Shown here: positions 18,401 to 31,800 of the stretch, one piece after another | Position numbering within the stretch: position 1 is the first letter of the stretch | How the letters are laid out: every line of letters starts with the position of its first letter | From: Isoperla grammatica | Lineage: Eukaryota; Arthropoda; Insecta; Plecoptera; Perlodidae | Assembly: GCA_945910005.1 (NCBI GenBank) | Contig: OX246743.1 | Location: 13,994,587-14,058,586 of the forward strand | DNA: 64,000 nt | Direction: 5' to 3' | Position numbers and translations under genes: made by a program | Notes under the pieces: generated by a model | Databases searched by the model: none | Told to the model about the DNA's origin: nothing | The model's input: only the letters and a program-made list of their open reading frames with translations

Positions 18401-21400
18401 GGAAACATGCATTGTCGTCATATGTTGCATGAAGTTGCTCTCATGTCACTGACTTAGCGCAGGGTTTATCAAGTACAGTCACCTTCACATGCGAGGAAAC
18501 ATGCGTTGTCTCCACATGTTGCATGTAGTTGCTCTCATGTCACTGACTTAGCGCAGAGTTTATCAAGTACAGTCACCTTCACAAGCGAGGAAACAAGCGT
18601 TGTCTTCATATGTTCCATGTAGTTGCTCTCATGTCACTGACTAAGCGCAGGGTTTATCAAGTACAGTCACCTTCACAAGCGAGGAAACATGCGTTGTCCT
18701 AATATGTTCAAGAAGTGGCTTTCATGTCACTGACTTAGCGCAGGGTTTATCAAGTACAGTCACCTTCACAAGCGAGGAAACATGCGTTGTCATCATATGT
18801 TGCATGTAGTTGCACTCATGTCACTGACTTAGCGCAGGGTTTATTACGTACAGTCACCGTCACAAGCGAGGAAACATGCGTTGTCTTCATATGTTGCATG
18901 TAGTTGCTCTCATGTCACTGACTTAGCGCAGGGTTTATCAAGTACAGTCACCGTCACAAGCGAGGAAACATGCGTTGTCCTCATATGTTGCATGAACTGG
19001 CCTTCATGTCACTGACTTAGCGCAGGGTATATCACGTATAGTAACTTTCCCAAGCGAGGAAACATGCGTTGTCTTCATATGTTGCATGTAGTTGCTCTCA
19101 TGTCACTGACTTAGCGCAGGGTTTATCACGTACAGTCACCGTCACAAGCGAGGAAACATGCGATGTCTTCATATGTTGCATGTAGTTGCTCTCATGTCAC
19201 TGACTTAGCGCAGGGTTTATCAAGTACAGTCACCTTCAAAGCGAGGATACATGCGTTGTCCTAATATGTTGCATGTAGTTGCTCTCATGTCACTGACTTA
19301 GCGCAGGGTTTATCAAGTACAGTCACCTTCACAAGCGAGGAAACATGCATTGTCTTCATATGTTGCATGTAGTTGCTCTCATGTCACTGACTAAGCGCAG
19401 GGTTTATCAAGTACAGTCACCTTCACAAGCGAGGAAACATGCGTTGTCTTCATATGTTTTAGTAGTTGCTCTTTTGTCACTGACTTAGCGCGGGGTTTAT
19501 CAAGTACAGTCACCTTCACCAGCGAGGAAACATGCGTTGTCCTAATATGTTCAAGAAGTGGCTTTCATGTCACTGACTTAGCGCAGGGTTTATCAAGTAC
19601 AGTCACCTTCACAAGCGAGGAAACATGCGTTGTCTTCATATGTTGCATGTAGTTGCACTCATGTCACTGACTTAGCGCAGGGTTTATCAAGTACAGTCAC
19701 CGTCACAAGCGAGGAAACATGCGTTGTCTTCATATGTTGCATGTAGTTGCTCTCATGTCAGTGACTTAGCGCAGGGTTTATCAAGTACAGTCACCTACAC
19801 AAGCGAGGAAACATGCGTTGTCCTCATATGTTGCATGTAGTTGCTCTCATGTCACTGACTTAGCGCAGGGTTTATCAAGTACAGTCACCGTCACAAGCGA
19901 GGAAACATGCGTTGTCTTCATATGTTGCATGTAGTTGCTCTCATGTCACTGACTTAGCGCAGGGTTTATCAAGTACAGTCACCTTCACAAGCGAAGAAAC
20001 ATGCGTTGTCCTCATATGTTGCATGTAGTTGCGGTCATGTCACTGACTTAGCGCAGGGTTTATCACGTACAGTCACCTTCACAAGCGAGGAAACATGCGT
20101 TGTCTTCATATGTTGCATGAAGTGGCTTTCATATCACTGACTTAGCGCAGGGTTTTTCAAGTACAGTCACCGTCACAAGCGAGGAAACATTAGTTCTCTT
20201 CATATGTTGCATGTAGTTGCTCTCATGTCACTAACTTAGCGCAGGGTTTATCACGTACAGTCACTTTCACAAGCGAGAAAACATGCGTTTTCTTCATATG
20301 CTGCATGTAGTTGCTCTCATGTCACTGACTTAGCGCAGGGTTTATCTAGTACAGTTTCCGTCACAAGCGAGGAAACATGCGTTGTCTTCATTGGTTGCAT
20401 GTAGTTGCTCTTATGTCACTGACTTAGCGCAGGGTTTATCAAGTTCAGTCACCGTCACAAGCGAGAAAACATGCGTTGTCCTCAAATGTTGCATGAACTG
20501 GCCTTCATGTCACTGACTTAGCGCAGGGTATATCACGTACAGTAACTTTCCCAAGCGAGGAAACATGTGTTGTCTTCATATGTTGCATGAAGTTGCTCTC
20601 ATGTCACTGACTTAGCGCAGGGTTTATCACGTACAGTCACCGTCACAAGCGAGGAAACATGCGATGTCTTCATATGTTGCATGTAGTTGCTCTCATGTCA
20701 CTGACTTAGCGCAGGGTTTATCAAGTACAGTCACCTTCACAAGCGAGGAAACATGCGTTGTCCTAATATGTTGCATGTAGTTGCTCTCATGTCGCTGACT
20801 TAGCGCAGGGTTTATCAAGTACAGTCACCTTCACAAGCCAGGAAACATGCATTGTCGTCATATGTTGCATGAAGTTGCTCTCATGTCACTGACTTAGCGC
20901 AGGGTTTATCAAGTACAGTCACCTTCACATGCGAGGAAACATGCGTTGTCTTCACATGTTGCATGTAGTTGCTCTCATGTCACTGACTTAGCGCAGGGTT
21001 TATCAAGTACAGTCACATTCACAAGCGAGGAAACATGCGTTGTCCTCATATGTTTCATGTAGTTGGGGTCATGTCACCGACTTAGCGCAGGGTTTATCAC
21101 GTACAGTCACCTTCACAAGCGAGGAAACAAGCGTTGTCTTCATATGTTCCATGTAGTTGCTCTCATGTCACTGACTAAGCGCAGGGTTTATCAAGTACAG
21201 TCACCTTCACAAGCGAGGAAACATGCGTTGTCCTAATATGTTCAAGAAGTGGCTTTCATGTCACTGACTTAGCGCAGGGTTTATCAAGTACAGTCACCTT
21301 CACAAGCGAGGAAACATGCGTTGTCATCATATGTTGCATGTAGTTGCACTCATGTCACTGACTTAGCGCAGGGTTTATTACGTACAGTCACCGTCACAAG

Positions 21401-21960
21401 CGAGGAAACATGCGTTGTCTTCATATGTTGCATGTAGTTGCTCTCATGTCACTGACTTAGCGCAGGGTTTATCAAGTACAGTCACCGTCACAAGCGAGGA
21501 AACATGCGTTGTCCTCATATGTTGCATGAACTGGCCTTCATGTCACTGACTTAGCGCAGGGTATATCACGTATAGTAACTTTCCCAAGCGAGGAAACATG
21601 CGTTGTCTTCATATGTTGCATGTAGTTGCTCTCATGTCACTGACTTAGCGCAGGGTTTATCACGTACAGTCACCGTCACAAGCGAGGAAACATGCGATGT
21701 CTTCATATGTTGCATGTAGTTGCTCTCATGTCACTGACTTAGCGCAGGGTTTATCAAGTACAGTCACCTTCACAAGCGAGGAAACATGCGTTGTCCTAAT
21801 ATGTTGCATGTAGTTGCTCTCATGTCACTGACTTAGCGCAGGGTTTATCAAGTACAGTCACCTTCACAAGCGAGGAAACATGCATTGTCTTCATATGTTG
21901 CATGTAGTTGCTCTCATGTCACTGACTTAGCCCAGGGTTTATCAAGTACAGTCACCGTCA
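12478..21960 (+). repeat. Higher-order unit U0, 9483 bp
   Basis: Delimited by the diagnostic variant catgcgaggaaatatg at 12478 and 21961. It contains a block at about 16.45-18.18 kb that reappears at about 19.36-21.09 kb with an offset of 2910 bp (31 monomers). Shared private variants such as cactaacttag (17319 and 20229) and the cttttgtcac/cggggtttat pair mark the two copies. Confidence 0.75.
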
Positions 21961-24900
21961 CATGCGAGGAAATATGCGTTGTCTTCATATGTTGCATGTA
22001 GTTGCTCTCATGTCACTGACTAAGCGCAGGGTTTATCATGTACAGTCACCTTCACAAGCGAGGAAACATGCGTTGTCTTCATATGTTGCATGTAGTTGCT
22101 CTCATGTCACTGACATAGCGCAGGGTTTATCAAGTACAGTCACCTTCACTAGCGAGGAAACATGCGTTGTCCTAATATGTTCAAGAAGTGGCTTTCATGT
22201 CACTGACTTAGCGCTGGGTTTATCAAGTACAGTCACCTTCACAAGCGAGGAAACATGCATTGTCCTAATATGTTCAAAAAGTGGCTTTCATGTCACTGAC
22301 TTAGCGCAGGGTTTATCAAGTACAGTCACCTTCACAAGCGAGGAAACATGCGTTGTCTTCATATGTTGCATGTAGTTGCTCTCATGTCACTGACTTAGCG
22401 CAGGGTTTATCAAGTACAGTCACCGTCACAAGCGAGGAAACATGCGTTGTCTTCATATGTTGCATGTAGTTGCTCTCATGTCACTGACTTAGCGCAGGGA
22501 TTATCAAGTACAGTCACCTTCACAAGCGAGGAAACATGCGTTGTCTTCATATGTTGCATGTAGTTGCTCTCATGTCACTGACTTAGCGCAGGGTTTATCA
22601 AGTACAGTCACATTTACAAGCGAGGAAACATGCGTTGTCTTCATTGGTTGCATGTAGTTGCTCTCATGTCACTGACTTAGCGCAGGGTTTATCAAGTACA
22701 GTCACCTTCACAAGCGAGGAAACATGCGTTGTCTTCATATGTTGCATGTAGTTGCTCTTATGTCACTGACTTAGCGCAGGGTTTACCAAGTACAGTCACC
22801 TTCACATGCGAGGAAACATGCGTTGTCTTCATATGTTGCATGTAGTTGCTTTCATGTCACTGACTTAGCGCAGGGTTTATCACGTACAGTCACTTTCACA
22901 AGCGAGAACACATGCGTTGTCTTCATATGTTGCATGTAGTTGCTCTCATGTCACTGACTTAGCGCAGGGTTTATCACGTACAGTCACTTTCAACAGCGAG
23001 GAAATATGCGTTGTCTTCATATGTTGCATGTAGTTGCTCTTATGTCACTGACTTAGCGCAGGGTTTATCAAGTACAGTCACCTTCACATGCGAGGAAACA
23101 TGCGTTGTCTTCATATGTTGCATGTAGTTGCTCTCATGTCACTGACTTAGCGCAGGGTTTATCACGTACAGTCACTTTCACAAGCGAGAAAACATGCGTT
23201 GTCCTCATATGTTGCATGAACTGGCCTTCATGATACTGACTTAGCGCAGGGTTTATCACGTACAGTAACTTTCCCAAGCGAGGAAACATGCGTTGTCTTC
23301 ATATGTTGCATGTAGTTGCTCTCATGTCACTGACTTAGCGCAGGGTTTATCACGTACAGTCACCGTCACAAGCGAGGAAACATGCGATGTCTTCATATGT
23401 TGCATGTAGTTGCTCTCATGTCACTGACTTAGGGCAGGGTTTATCAAGTACAGTCACCTTAACAAGCGAGGAAACATGCGTTGTCCTAATATGTTGCATG
23501 TAGTTGCTCTTATGTCACTGACTTAGCGCAGGGTTTATCAAGTACAGTCACCTTCACATGCGAGGAAACATGCGTTGTCTTCATATGTTGCATGTAGTTG
23601 CTCTCATGTCACTGACTTAGCGCAGGGTTTATCAAAAACAGTCACCTTCACAAGCGAGAAAACATGCTTTGTCTTCATATGTTGCATGTAGTTGCTCTCA
23701 TGTCACTGACTAAGCGCAGGGTTTATCACGTACAGTCACTTTCACAAGCGAGAAAACATGCGTTTTCTTCATATGCTGCATGTAGTTGCTCTCATGTCAC
23801 TGACTTAGCGCAGGGTTTATCTAGTACAGTTTCCGTCACAAGCGAGGAAACATGCGTTGTCTTCATTGGTTGCATGTAGTTGCTCTTATGTCACTGACTT
23901 AGCGCAGGGTTTATCAAGTTCAGTCACCGTCACAAGCGAGAAAACATGCGTTGTCCTCAAATGTTGCATGAACTGGCCTTCATGTCACTGACTTAGCGCA
24001 GGGTATATCACGTACAGTAACTTTCCCAAGCGAGGAAACATGTGTTGTCTTCATATGTTGCATGTAGTTGCTCTCATGTCACTGACTTAGCGCAGGGTTT
24101 ATCACGTACAGTCACCGTCACAAGCGAGGAAACATGCGATGTCTTCATATGTTGCATGTAGTTGCTCTCATGTCACTGACTTAGCGCAGGGTTTATCAAG
24201 TACAGTCACCTTCACAAGCGAGGAAACATGCGTTGTCCTAATATGTTGCATGTAGTTGCTCTCATGTCGCTGACTTAGCGCAGGGTTTATCAAGTACAGT
24301 CACCTTCACAAGCCAGGAAACATGCATTGTCGTCATATGTTGCATGAAGTTGCTCTCATGTCACTGACTTAGCGCAGGGTTTATCAAGTACAGTCACCTT
24401 CACATGCGAGGAAACATGCGTTGTCTTCACATGTTGCATGTAGTTGCTCTCATGTCACTGACTTAGCGCAGGGTTTATCAAGTACAGTCACATTCACAAG
24501 CGAGGAAACATGCGTTGTCCTCATATGTTTCATGTAGTTGCGGTCATGTCACCGACTTAGCGCAGGGTTTGTCACGTACAGTCACCTTCACAAGCGAGGA
24601 AACATGCGTTGTCTTCATATGTTGCATGAAGTGGCTTTAATAACACTGACTTAGCGCAGGGTTTATCAAGTACAGTCACCGTCACAAGCGAGGAAACATT
24701 CGTTCTCTTCATATGTTGCATGTAGTGGCTCTCATGTCACTGACTTAGCGCAGGGTTTATCAAGTACAGTCACCTTCACAAGCGAGGAAACATGCATTGT
24801 CGTCATATGTTGCATGAAGTTGCTCTCATGTCACTGACTTAGCGCAGGGTTTATCAAGTACAGTCACCTTCACATGCGAGGAAACATGCGTTGTCTCCAC

Positions 24901-27900
24901 ATGTTGCATGTAGTTGCTCTCATGTCACTGACTTAGCGCAGAGTTTATCAAGTACAGTCACCTTCACAAGCGAGGAAACAAGCGTTGTCTTCATATGTTC
25001 CATGTAGTTGCTCTCATTTTACTGACTAAGCGCAGGGTTTATCAAGTACAGTCACCTTCACAAGCGAGGAAACATGCGTTGTCCTAATATGTTCAAGAAG
25101 TGGCTTTCATGTCACTGACTTAGCGCAGGGTTTATCAAGTACAGTCACCTTCACAAGCGAGGAAACATGCGTTGTCATCATATGTTGCATGTAGTTGCAC
25201 TCATGTCACTGACTTAGCGCAGGGTTTATTACGTACAGTCACCGTCACAAGCGAGGAAACATGCGTTGTCTTCATATGTTGCATGTAGTTGCTCTCATGT
25301 CACTGACTTAGCGCAGGGTTTATCAAGTACAGTCACCGTCACAAGCGAGGAAACATGCGTTGTCCTCATATGTTGCATGAACTGGCCTTCATGTCACTGA
25401 CTTAGCGCAGGGTATATCACGTATAGTAACTTTCCCAAGCGAGGAAACATGCGTTGTCTTCATATGTTGCATGTAGTTGCTCTCATGTCACTGACTTAGC
25501 GCAGGGTTTATCACGTACAGTCACCGTCACAAGCGAGGAAACATGCGATGTCTTCATATGTTGCATGTAGTTGCTCTCATGTCACTGACTTAGCGCAGGG
25601 TTTATCAAGTACAGTCACCTTCAAAGCGAGGATACATGCGTTGTCCTAATATGTTGCATGTAGTTGCTCTCATGTCACTGACTTAGCGCAGGGTTTATCA
25701 AGTACAGTCACCTTCACAAGCGAGGAAACATGCATTGTCTTCATATGTTGCATGTAGTTGCTCTCATGTCACTGACTAAGCGCAGGGTTTATCAAGTACA
25801 GTCACCTTCACAAGCGAGGAAACATGCGTTGTCTTCATATGTTGCATGTAGTTGCTCTTTTGTCACTGACTTAGCGCGGGGTTTATCAAGTACAGTCACC
25901 TTCACAAGCGAGGAAACATGCGTTGTCCTAATATGTTCAAGAAGTGGCTTTCATGTCACTGACTTAGCGCAGGGTTTATCAAGTACAGTCACCTTCACAA
26001 GCGAGGAAACATGCGTTGTCTTCATATGTTGCATGTAGTTGCACTCATGTCACTGACTTAGCGCAGGGTTTATCAAGTACAGTCACCGTCACAAGCGAGG
26101 AAACATGCGTTGTCTTCATATGTTGCATGTAGTTGCTCTCATGTCAGTGACTTAGCGCAGGGTTTATCAAGTACAGTCACCTACACAAGCGAGGAAACAT
26201 GCGTTGTCCTCATATGTTGCATGTAGTTGCTCTCATGTCACTGACTTAGCGCAGGGTTTATCAAGTACAGTCACCGTCACAAGCGAGGAAACATGCGTTG
26301 TCTTCATATGTTGCATGTAGTTGCTCTCATGTCACTGACTTAGCGCAGGGTTTATCAAGTACAGTCACCTTCACAAGCGAAGAAACATGCGTTGTCCTCA
26401 TATGTTGCATGTAGTTGCGGTCATGTCACTGACTTAGCGCAGGGTTTATCACGTACAGTCACCTTCACAAGCGAGGAAACATGCGTTGTCTTCATATGTT
26501 GCATGAAGTGGCTTTCATATCACTGACTTAGCGCAGGGTTTTTCAAGTACAGTCACCGTCACAAGCGAGGAAACATTAGTTCTCTTCATATGTTGCATGT
26601 AGTTGCTCTCATGTCACTAACTTAGCGCAGGGTTTATCACGTACAGTCACTTTCACAAGCGAGAAAACATGCGTTTTCTTCATATGCTGCATGTAGTTGC
26701 TCTCATGTCACTGACTTAGCGCAGGGTTTATCTAGTACAGTTTCCGTCACAAGCGAGGAAACATGCGTTGTCTTCATTGGTTGCATGTAGTTGCTCTTAT
26801 GTCACTGACTTAGCGCAGGGTTTATCAAGTTCAGTCACCGTCACAAGCGAGAAAACATGCGTTGTCCTCAAATGTTGCATGAACTGGCCTTCATGTCACT
26901 GACTTAGCGCAGGGTATATCACGTACAGTAACTTTCCCAAGCGAGGAAACATGTGTTGTCTTCATATGTTGCATGAAGTTGCTCTCATGTCACTGACTTA
27001 GCGCAGGGTTTATCACGTACAGTCACCGTCACAAGCGAGGAAACATGCGATGTCTTCATATGTTGCATGTAGTTGCTCTCATGTCACTGACTTAGCGCAG
27101 GGTTTATCAAGTACAGTCACCTTCACAAGCGAGGAAACATGCGTTGTCCTAATATGTTGCATGTAGTTGCTCTCATGTCGCTGACTTAGCGCAGGGTTTA
27201 TCAAGTACAGTCACCTTCACAAGCCAGGAAACATGCATTGTCGTCATATGTTGCATGAAGTTGCTCTCATGTCACTGACTTAGCGCAGGGTTTATCAAGT
27301 ACAGTCACCTTCACATGCGAGGAAACATGCGTTGTCTTCACATGTTGCATGTAGTTGCTCTCATGTCACTGACTTAGCGCAGGGTTTATCAAGTACAGTC
27401 ACATTCACAAGCGAGGAAACATGCGTTGTCCTCATATGTTTCATGTAGTTGCGGTCATGTCACCGACTTAGCGCAGGGTTTGTCACGTACAGTCACCTTC
27501 ACAAGCGAGGAAACATGCGTTGTCTTCATATGTTGCATGAAGTGGCTTTCATAACACTGACTTAGCGCAGGGTTTATCAAGTACAGTCACCGTCACAAGC
27601 GAGGAAACATTCGTTCTCTTCATATGTTGCATGTAGTGGCTCTCATGTCACTGACTTAGCGCAGGGTTTATCAAGTACAGTCACCTTCACAAGCGAGGAA
27701 ACATGCATTGTCGTCATATGTTGCATGAAGTTGCTCTCATGTCACTGACTTAGCGCAGGGTTTATCAAGTACAGTCACCTTCACATGCGAGGAAACATGC
27801 GTTGTCTCCACATGTTGCATGTAGTTGCTCTCATGTCACTGACTTAGCGCAGGGTTTATCAAGTACAGTCACATTCACAAGCGAGGAAACATGCGTTGTC

Positions 27901-28816
27901 CTCATATGTTTCATGTAGTTGGGGTCATGTCACCGACTTAGCGCAGGGTTTATCACGTACAGTCACCTTCACAAGCGAGGAAACAAGCGTTGTCTTCATA
28001 TGTTCCATGTAGTTGCTCTCATGTCACCGACTAAGCGCAGGGTTTATCAAGTACAGTCACCTTCACAAGCGAGGAAACATGCGTTGTCCTAATATGTTCA
28101 AGAAGTGGCTTTCATGTCACTGACTTAGCGCAGGGTTTATCAAGTACAGTCACCTTCACAAGCGAGGAAACATGCGTTGTCATCATATGTTGCATGTAGT
28201 TGCACTCATGTCACTGACTTAGCGCAGGGTTTATTACGTACAGTCACCGTCACAAGCGAGGAAACATGCGTTGTCTTCATATGTTGCATGTAGTTGCTCT
28301 CATGTCACTGACTTAGCGCAGGGTTTATCAAGTACAGTCACCGTCACAAGCGAGGAAACATGCGTTGTCCTCATATGTTGCATGAACTGGCCTTCATGTC
28401 ACTGACTTAGCGCAGGGTATATCACGTATAGTAACTTTCCCAAGCGAGGAAACATGCGTTGTCTTCATATGTTGCATGTAGTTGCTCTCATGTCACTGAC
28501 TTAGCGCAGGGTTTATCACGTACAGTCACCGTCACAAGCGAGGAAACATGCGATGTCTTCATATGTTGCATGTAGTTGCTCTCATGTCACTGACTTAGCG
28601 CAGGGTTTATCAAGTACAGTCACCTTCACAAGCGAGGAAACATGCGTTGTCCTAATATGTTGCATGTAGTTGCTCTCATGTCACTGACTTAGCGCAGGGT
28701 TTATCAAGTACAGTCACCTTCACAAGCGAGGAAACATGCATTGTCTTCATATGTTGCATGTAGTTGCTCTCATGTCACTGACTTAGCCCAGGGTTTATCA
28801 AGTACAGTCACCGTCA
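21961..28816 (+). repeat. Higher-order unit U1, 6856 bp (shortened)
   Basis: Same order of variants as the next unit up to about 23.73 kb. There it jumps from the gcgagaaaacatgctttg monomer straight to the variant with cgttttcttcatatgctgc, which in the next unit lies about 3.3 kb further on. In total it is shorter than the following unit by 3660 bp, about 39 monomers. Confidence 0.75.
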
Positions 28817-31800
28817 CATGCGAGGAAATATGCGTTGTCTTCATATGTTGCATGTAGTTGCTCTCATGTCACTGACTAAGCGCAGGGTTTATCATGTACA
28901 GTCACCTTCACAAGCGAGGAAACATGCGTTGTCTTCATATGTTGCATGTAGTTGCTCTCATGTCACTGACATAGCGCAGGGTTTATCAAGTACAGTCACC
29001 TTCACTAGCGAGGAAACATGCGTTGTCCTAATATGTTCAAGAAGTGGCTTTCATGTCACTGACTTAGCGCTGGGTTTATCAAGTACAGTCACCTTCACAA
29101 GCGAGGAAACATGCATTGTCCTAATATGTTCAAAAAGTGGCTTTCATGTCACTGACTTAGCGCAGGGTTTATCAAGTACAGTCACCTTCACAAGCGAGGA
29201 AACATGCGTTGTCTTCATATGTTGCATGTAGTTGCTCTCATGTCACTGACTTAGCGAGGGGTTTATCAAGTACAGTCACCGTCACAAGCGAGGAAACATG
29301 CGTTGTCTTCATATGTTGCATGTAGTTGCTCTCATGTCACTGACTTAGCGCAGGGATTATCAAGTACAGTCACCTTCACAAGCGAGGAAACATGCGTTGT
29401 CTTCATATGTTGCATGTAGTTGCTCTCATGTCACTGACTTAGCGCAGGGTTTATCAAGTACAGTCACATTTACAAGCGAGGAAACATGCGTTGTCTTCAT
29501 TGGTTGCATGTAGTTGCTCTCATGTCACTGACTTAGCGCAGGGTTTATCAAGTACAGTCACCTTCACAAGCGAGGAAACATGCGTTGTCTTCATATGTTG
29601 CATGTAGTTGCTCTTATGTCACTGACTTAGCGCAGGGTTTACCAAGTACAGTCACCTTCACATGCGAGGAAACATGCGTTGTCTTCATATGTTGCATGTA
29701 GTTGCTTTCATGTCACTGACTTAGCGCAGGGTTTATCACGTACAGTCACTTTCACAAGCGAGAACACATGCGTTGTCTTCATATGTTGCATGTAGTTGCT
29801 CTCATGTCACTGACTTAGCGCAGGGTTTATCACGTACAGTCACTTTCAACAGCGAGGAAATATGCGTTGTCTTCATATGTTGCATGTAGTTGCTCTTATG
29901 TCACTGACTTAGCGCAGGGTTTATCAAGTACAGTCACCTTCACATGCGAGGAAACATGCGTTGTCTTCATATGTTGCATGTAGTTGCTCTCATGTCACTG
30001 ACTTAGCGCAGGGTTTATCACGTACAGTCACTTTCACAAGCGAGAAAACATGCGTTGTCCTCATATGTTGCATGAACTGGCCTTCATGATACTGACTTAG
30101 CGCAGGGTTTATCACGTACAGTAACTTTCCCAAGCGAGGAAACATGCGTTGTCTTCATATGTTGCATGTAGTTGCTCTCATGTCACTGACTTAGCGCAGG
30201 GTTTATCACGTACAGTCACCGTCACAAGCGAGGAAACATGCGATGTCTTCATATGTTGCATGTAGTTGCTCTCATGTCACTGACTTAGGGCAGGGTTTAT
30301 CAAGTACAGTCACCTTAACAAGCGAGGAAACATGCGTTGTCCTAATATGTTGCATGTAGTTGCTCTTATGTCACTGACTTAGCGCAGGGTTTATCAAGTA
30401 CAGTCACCTTCACATGCGAGGAAACATGCGTTGTCTTCATATGTTGCATGTAGTTGCTCTCATGTCACTGACTTAGCGCAGGGTTTATCAAAAACAGTCA
30501 CCTTCACAAGCGAGAAAACATGCTTTGTCTTCATATGTTGCATGTAGTTGCTCTCATGTCACTGACTAAGCGCAGGGTTTATCACGTACAGTCACCCTCA
30601 CAAGCGAGGAAACATGCGTTGTCTTCATATGTTGCATGTAGTTGCTCTCATGTCACTTACGTAGCGCAGGGTTTATCAATTACAGTCACCTTCACAAGCG
30701 AGGAAACATGCGTTGTCCTAATATGTTCAAGAAGTGGCTTTCATGTCACTGACTTAGCGCAGGGTTTATCAAGTACAGTTACCGTCACAAGCGAGGAAAC
30801 ATTCGTTCTCTTCATATGTTGCATGAAGTTGCTCTCATGTCACTGACTTAGCGCAGGGATTATCAAGTACAGTCACCTTCACAAGCGAGGAAACATGCGT
30901 TGTCTTCATATGTTGCATGTAGTTGCTCTCATGTCACTGACTTAGCGCAGGGTTTATCAAGTACAGTCACATTTACAAGCGAGGAAACATGCGTTGTCTT
31001 CATTGGTTGCATGTAGTTGCTCTCATGTCACTGACTTAGCGCAGGGTTAATCAAGTACAGTAACCTTCACAAGCGAGGAAACATGCGTTGTCTTCATATG
31101 TTGCATGTAGTTGTCCTCATGTCACTGACTAAGCGCAGGGTTTATCACGTAAAGTCACCTTCACAAGCGAAGAAACATGCGTTGTCCTCATATGTTGCAT
31201 GTAGTTGCTCTCATGTCACTGACTTAGCGCAGGGTGTATCACGTACAGTCACCATCACAAGCGAGGAAACATGCGTTGTCTTCATATGTTGCATGAAGTG
31301 GCTCTCATGTCACTGACTTAGCGAAGGGTTTATCAAGTACAGTCACCGTCACAAGCGAGGAAACATGCGTTGTCTTCATATGTTGCATGTAGTTGCTCTC
31401 ATGTCACTGACTTAGCGCAGGGTTTATCAAGTACAGTCACCGTCACAAGCGAGGAAACATGCGTTGTCCTAATATGTTGCATGTGCTGCTCTCGTGTCAC
31501 TGACTTAGCGCAGGGTTTATCAAGTACAGTCACCTTCACAAGCGAGGAAACATGCGTTGTCTTCATATGTTGCATGAAGTGGCTCTCATGTCACTGACTT
31601 AGCGCAGGGTTTATCAAGTACAGTCACCGTCACAAGCGAGGAAACATGCGTTGTCCTTATATGTTGCATTAGTTGCTCTCATGTCACTGACTTAGCGCAG
31701 AGTTTATCAAGTACAGTCACCTTCACAAGCGAGGAAACATGCGTTGTCTTCATATGTTGCAAGTAGTTGCTTTCATGTCACTGACTTAGCGCATGGTTTA

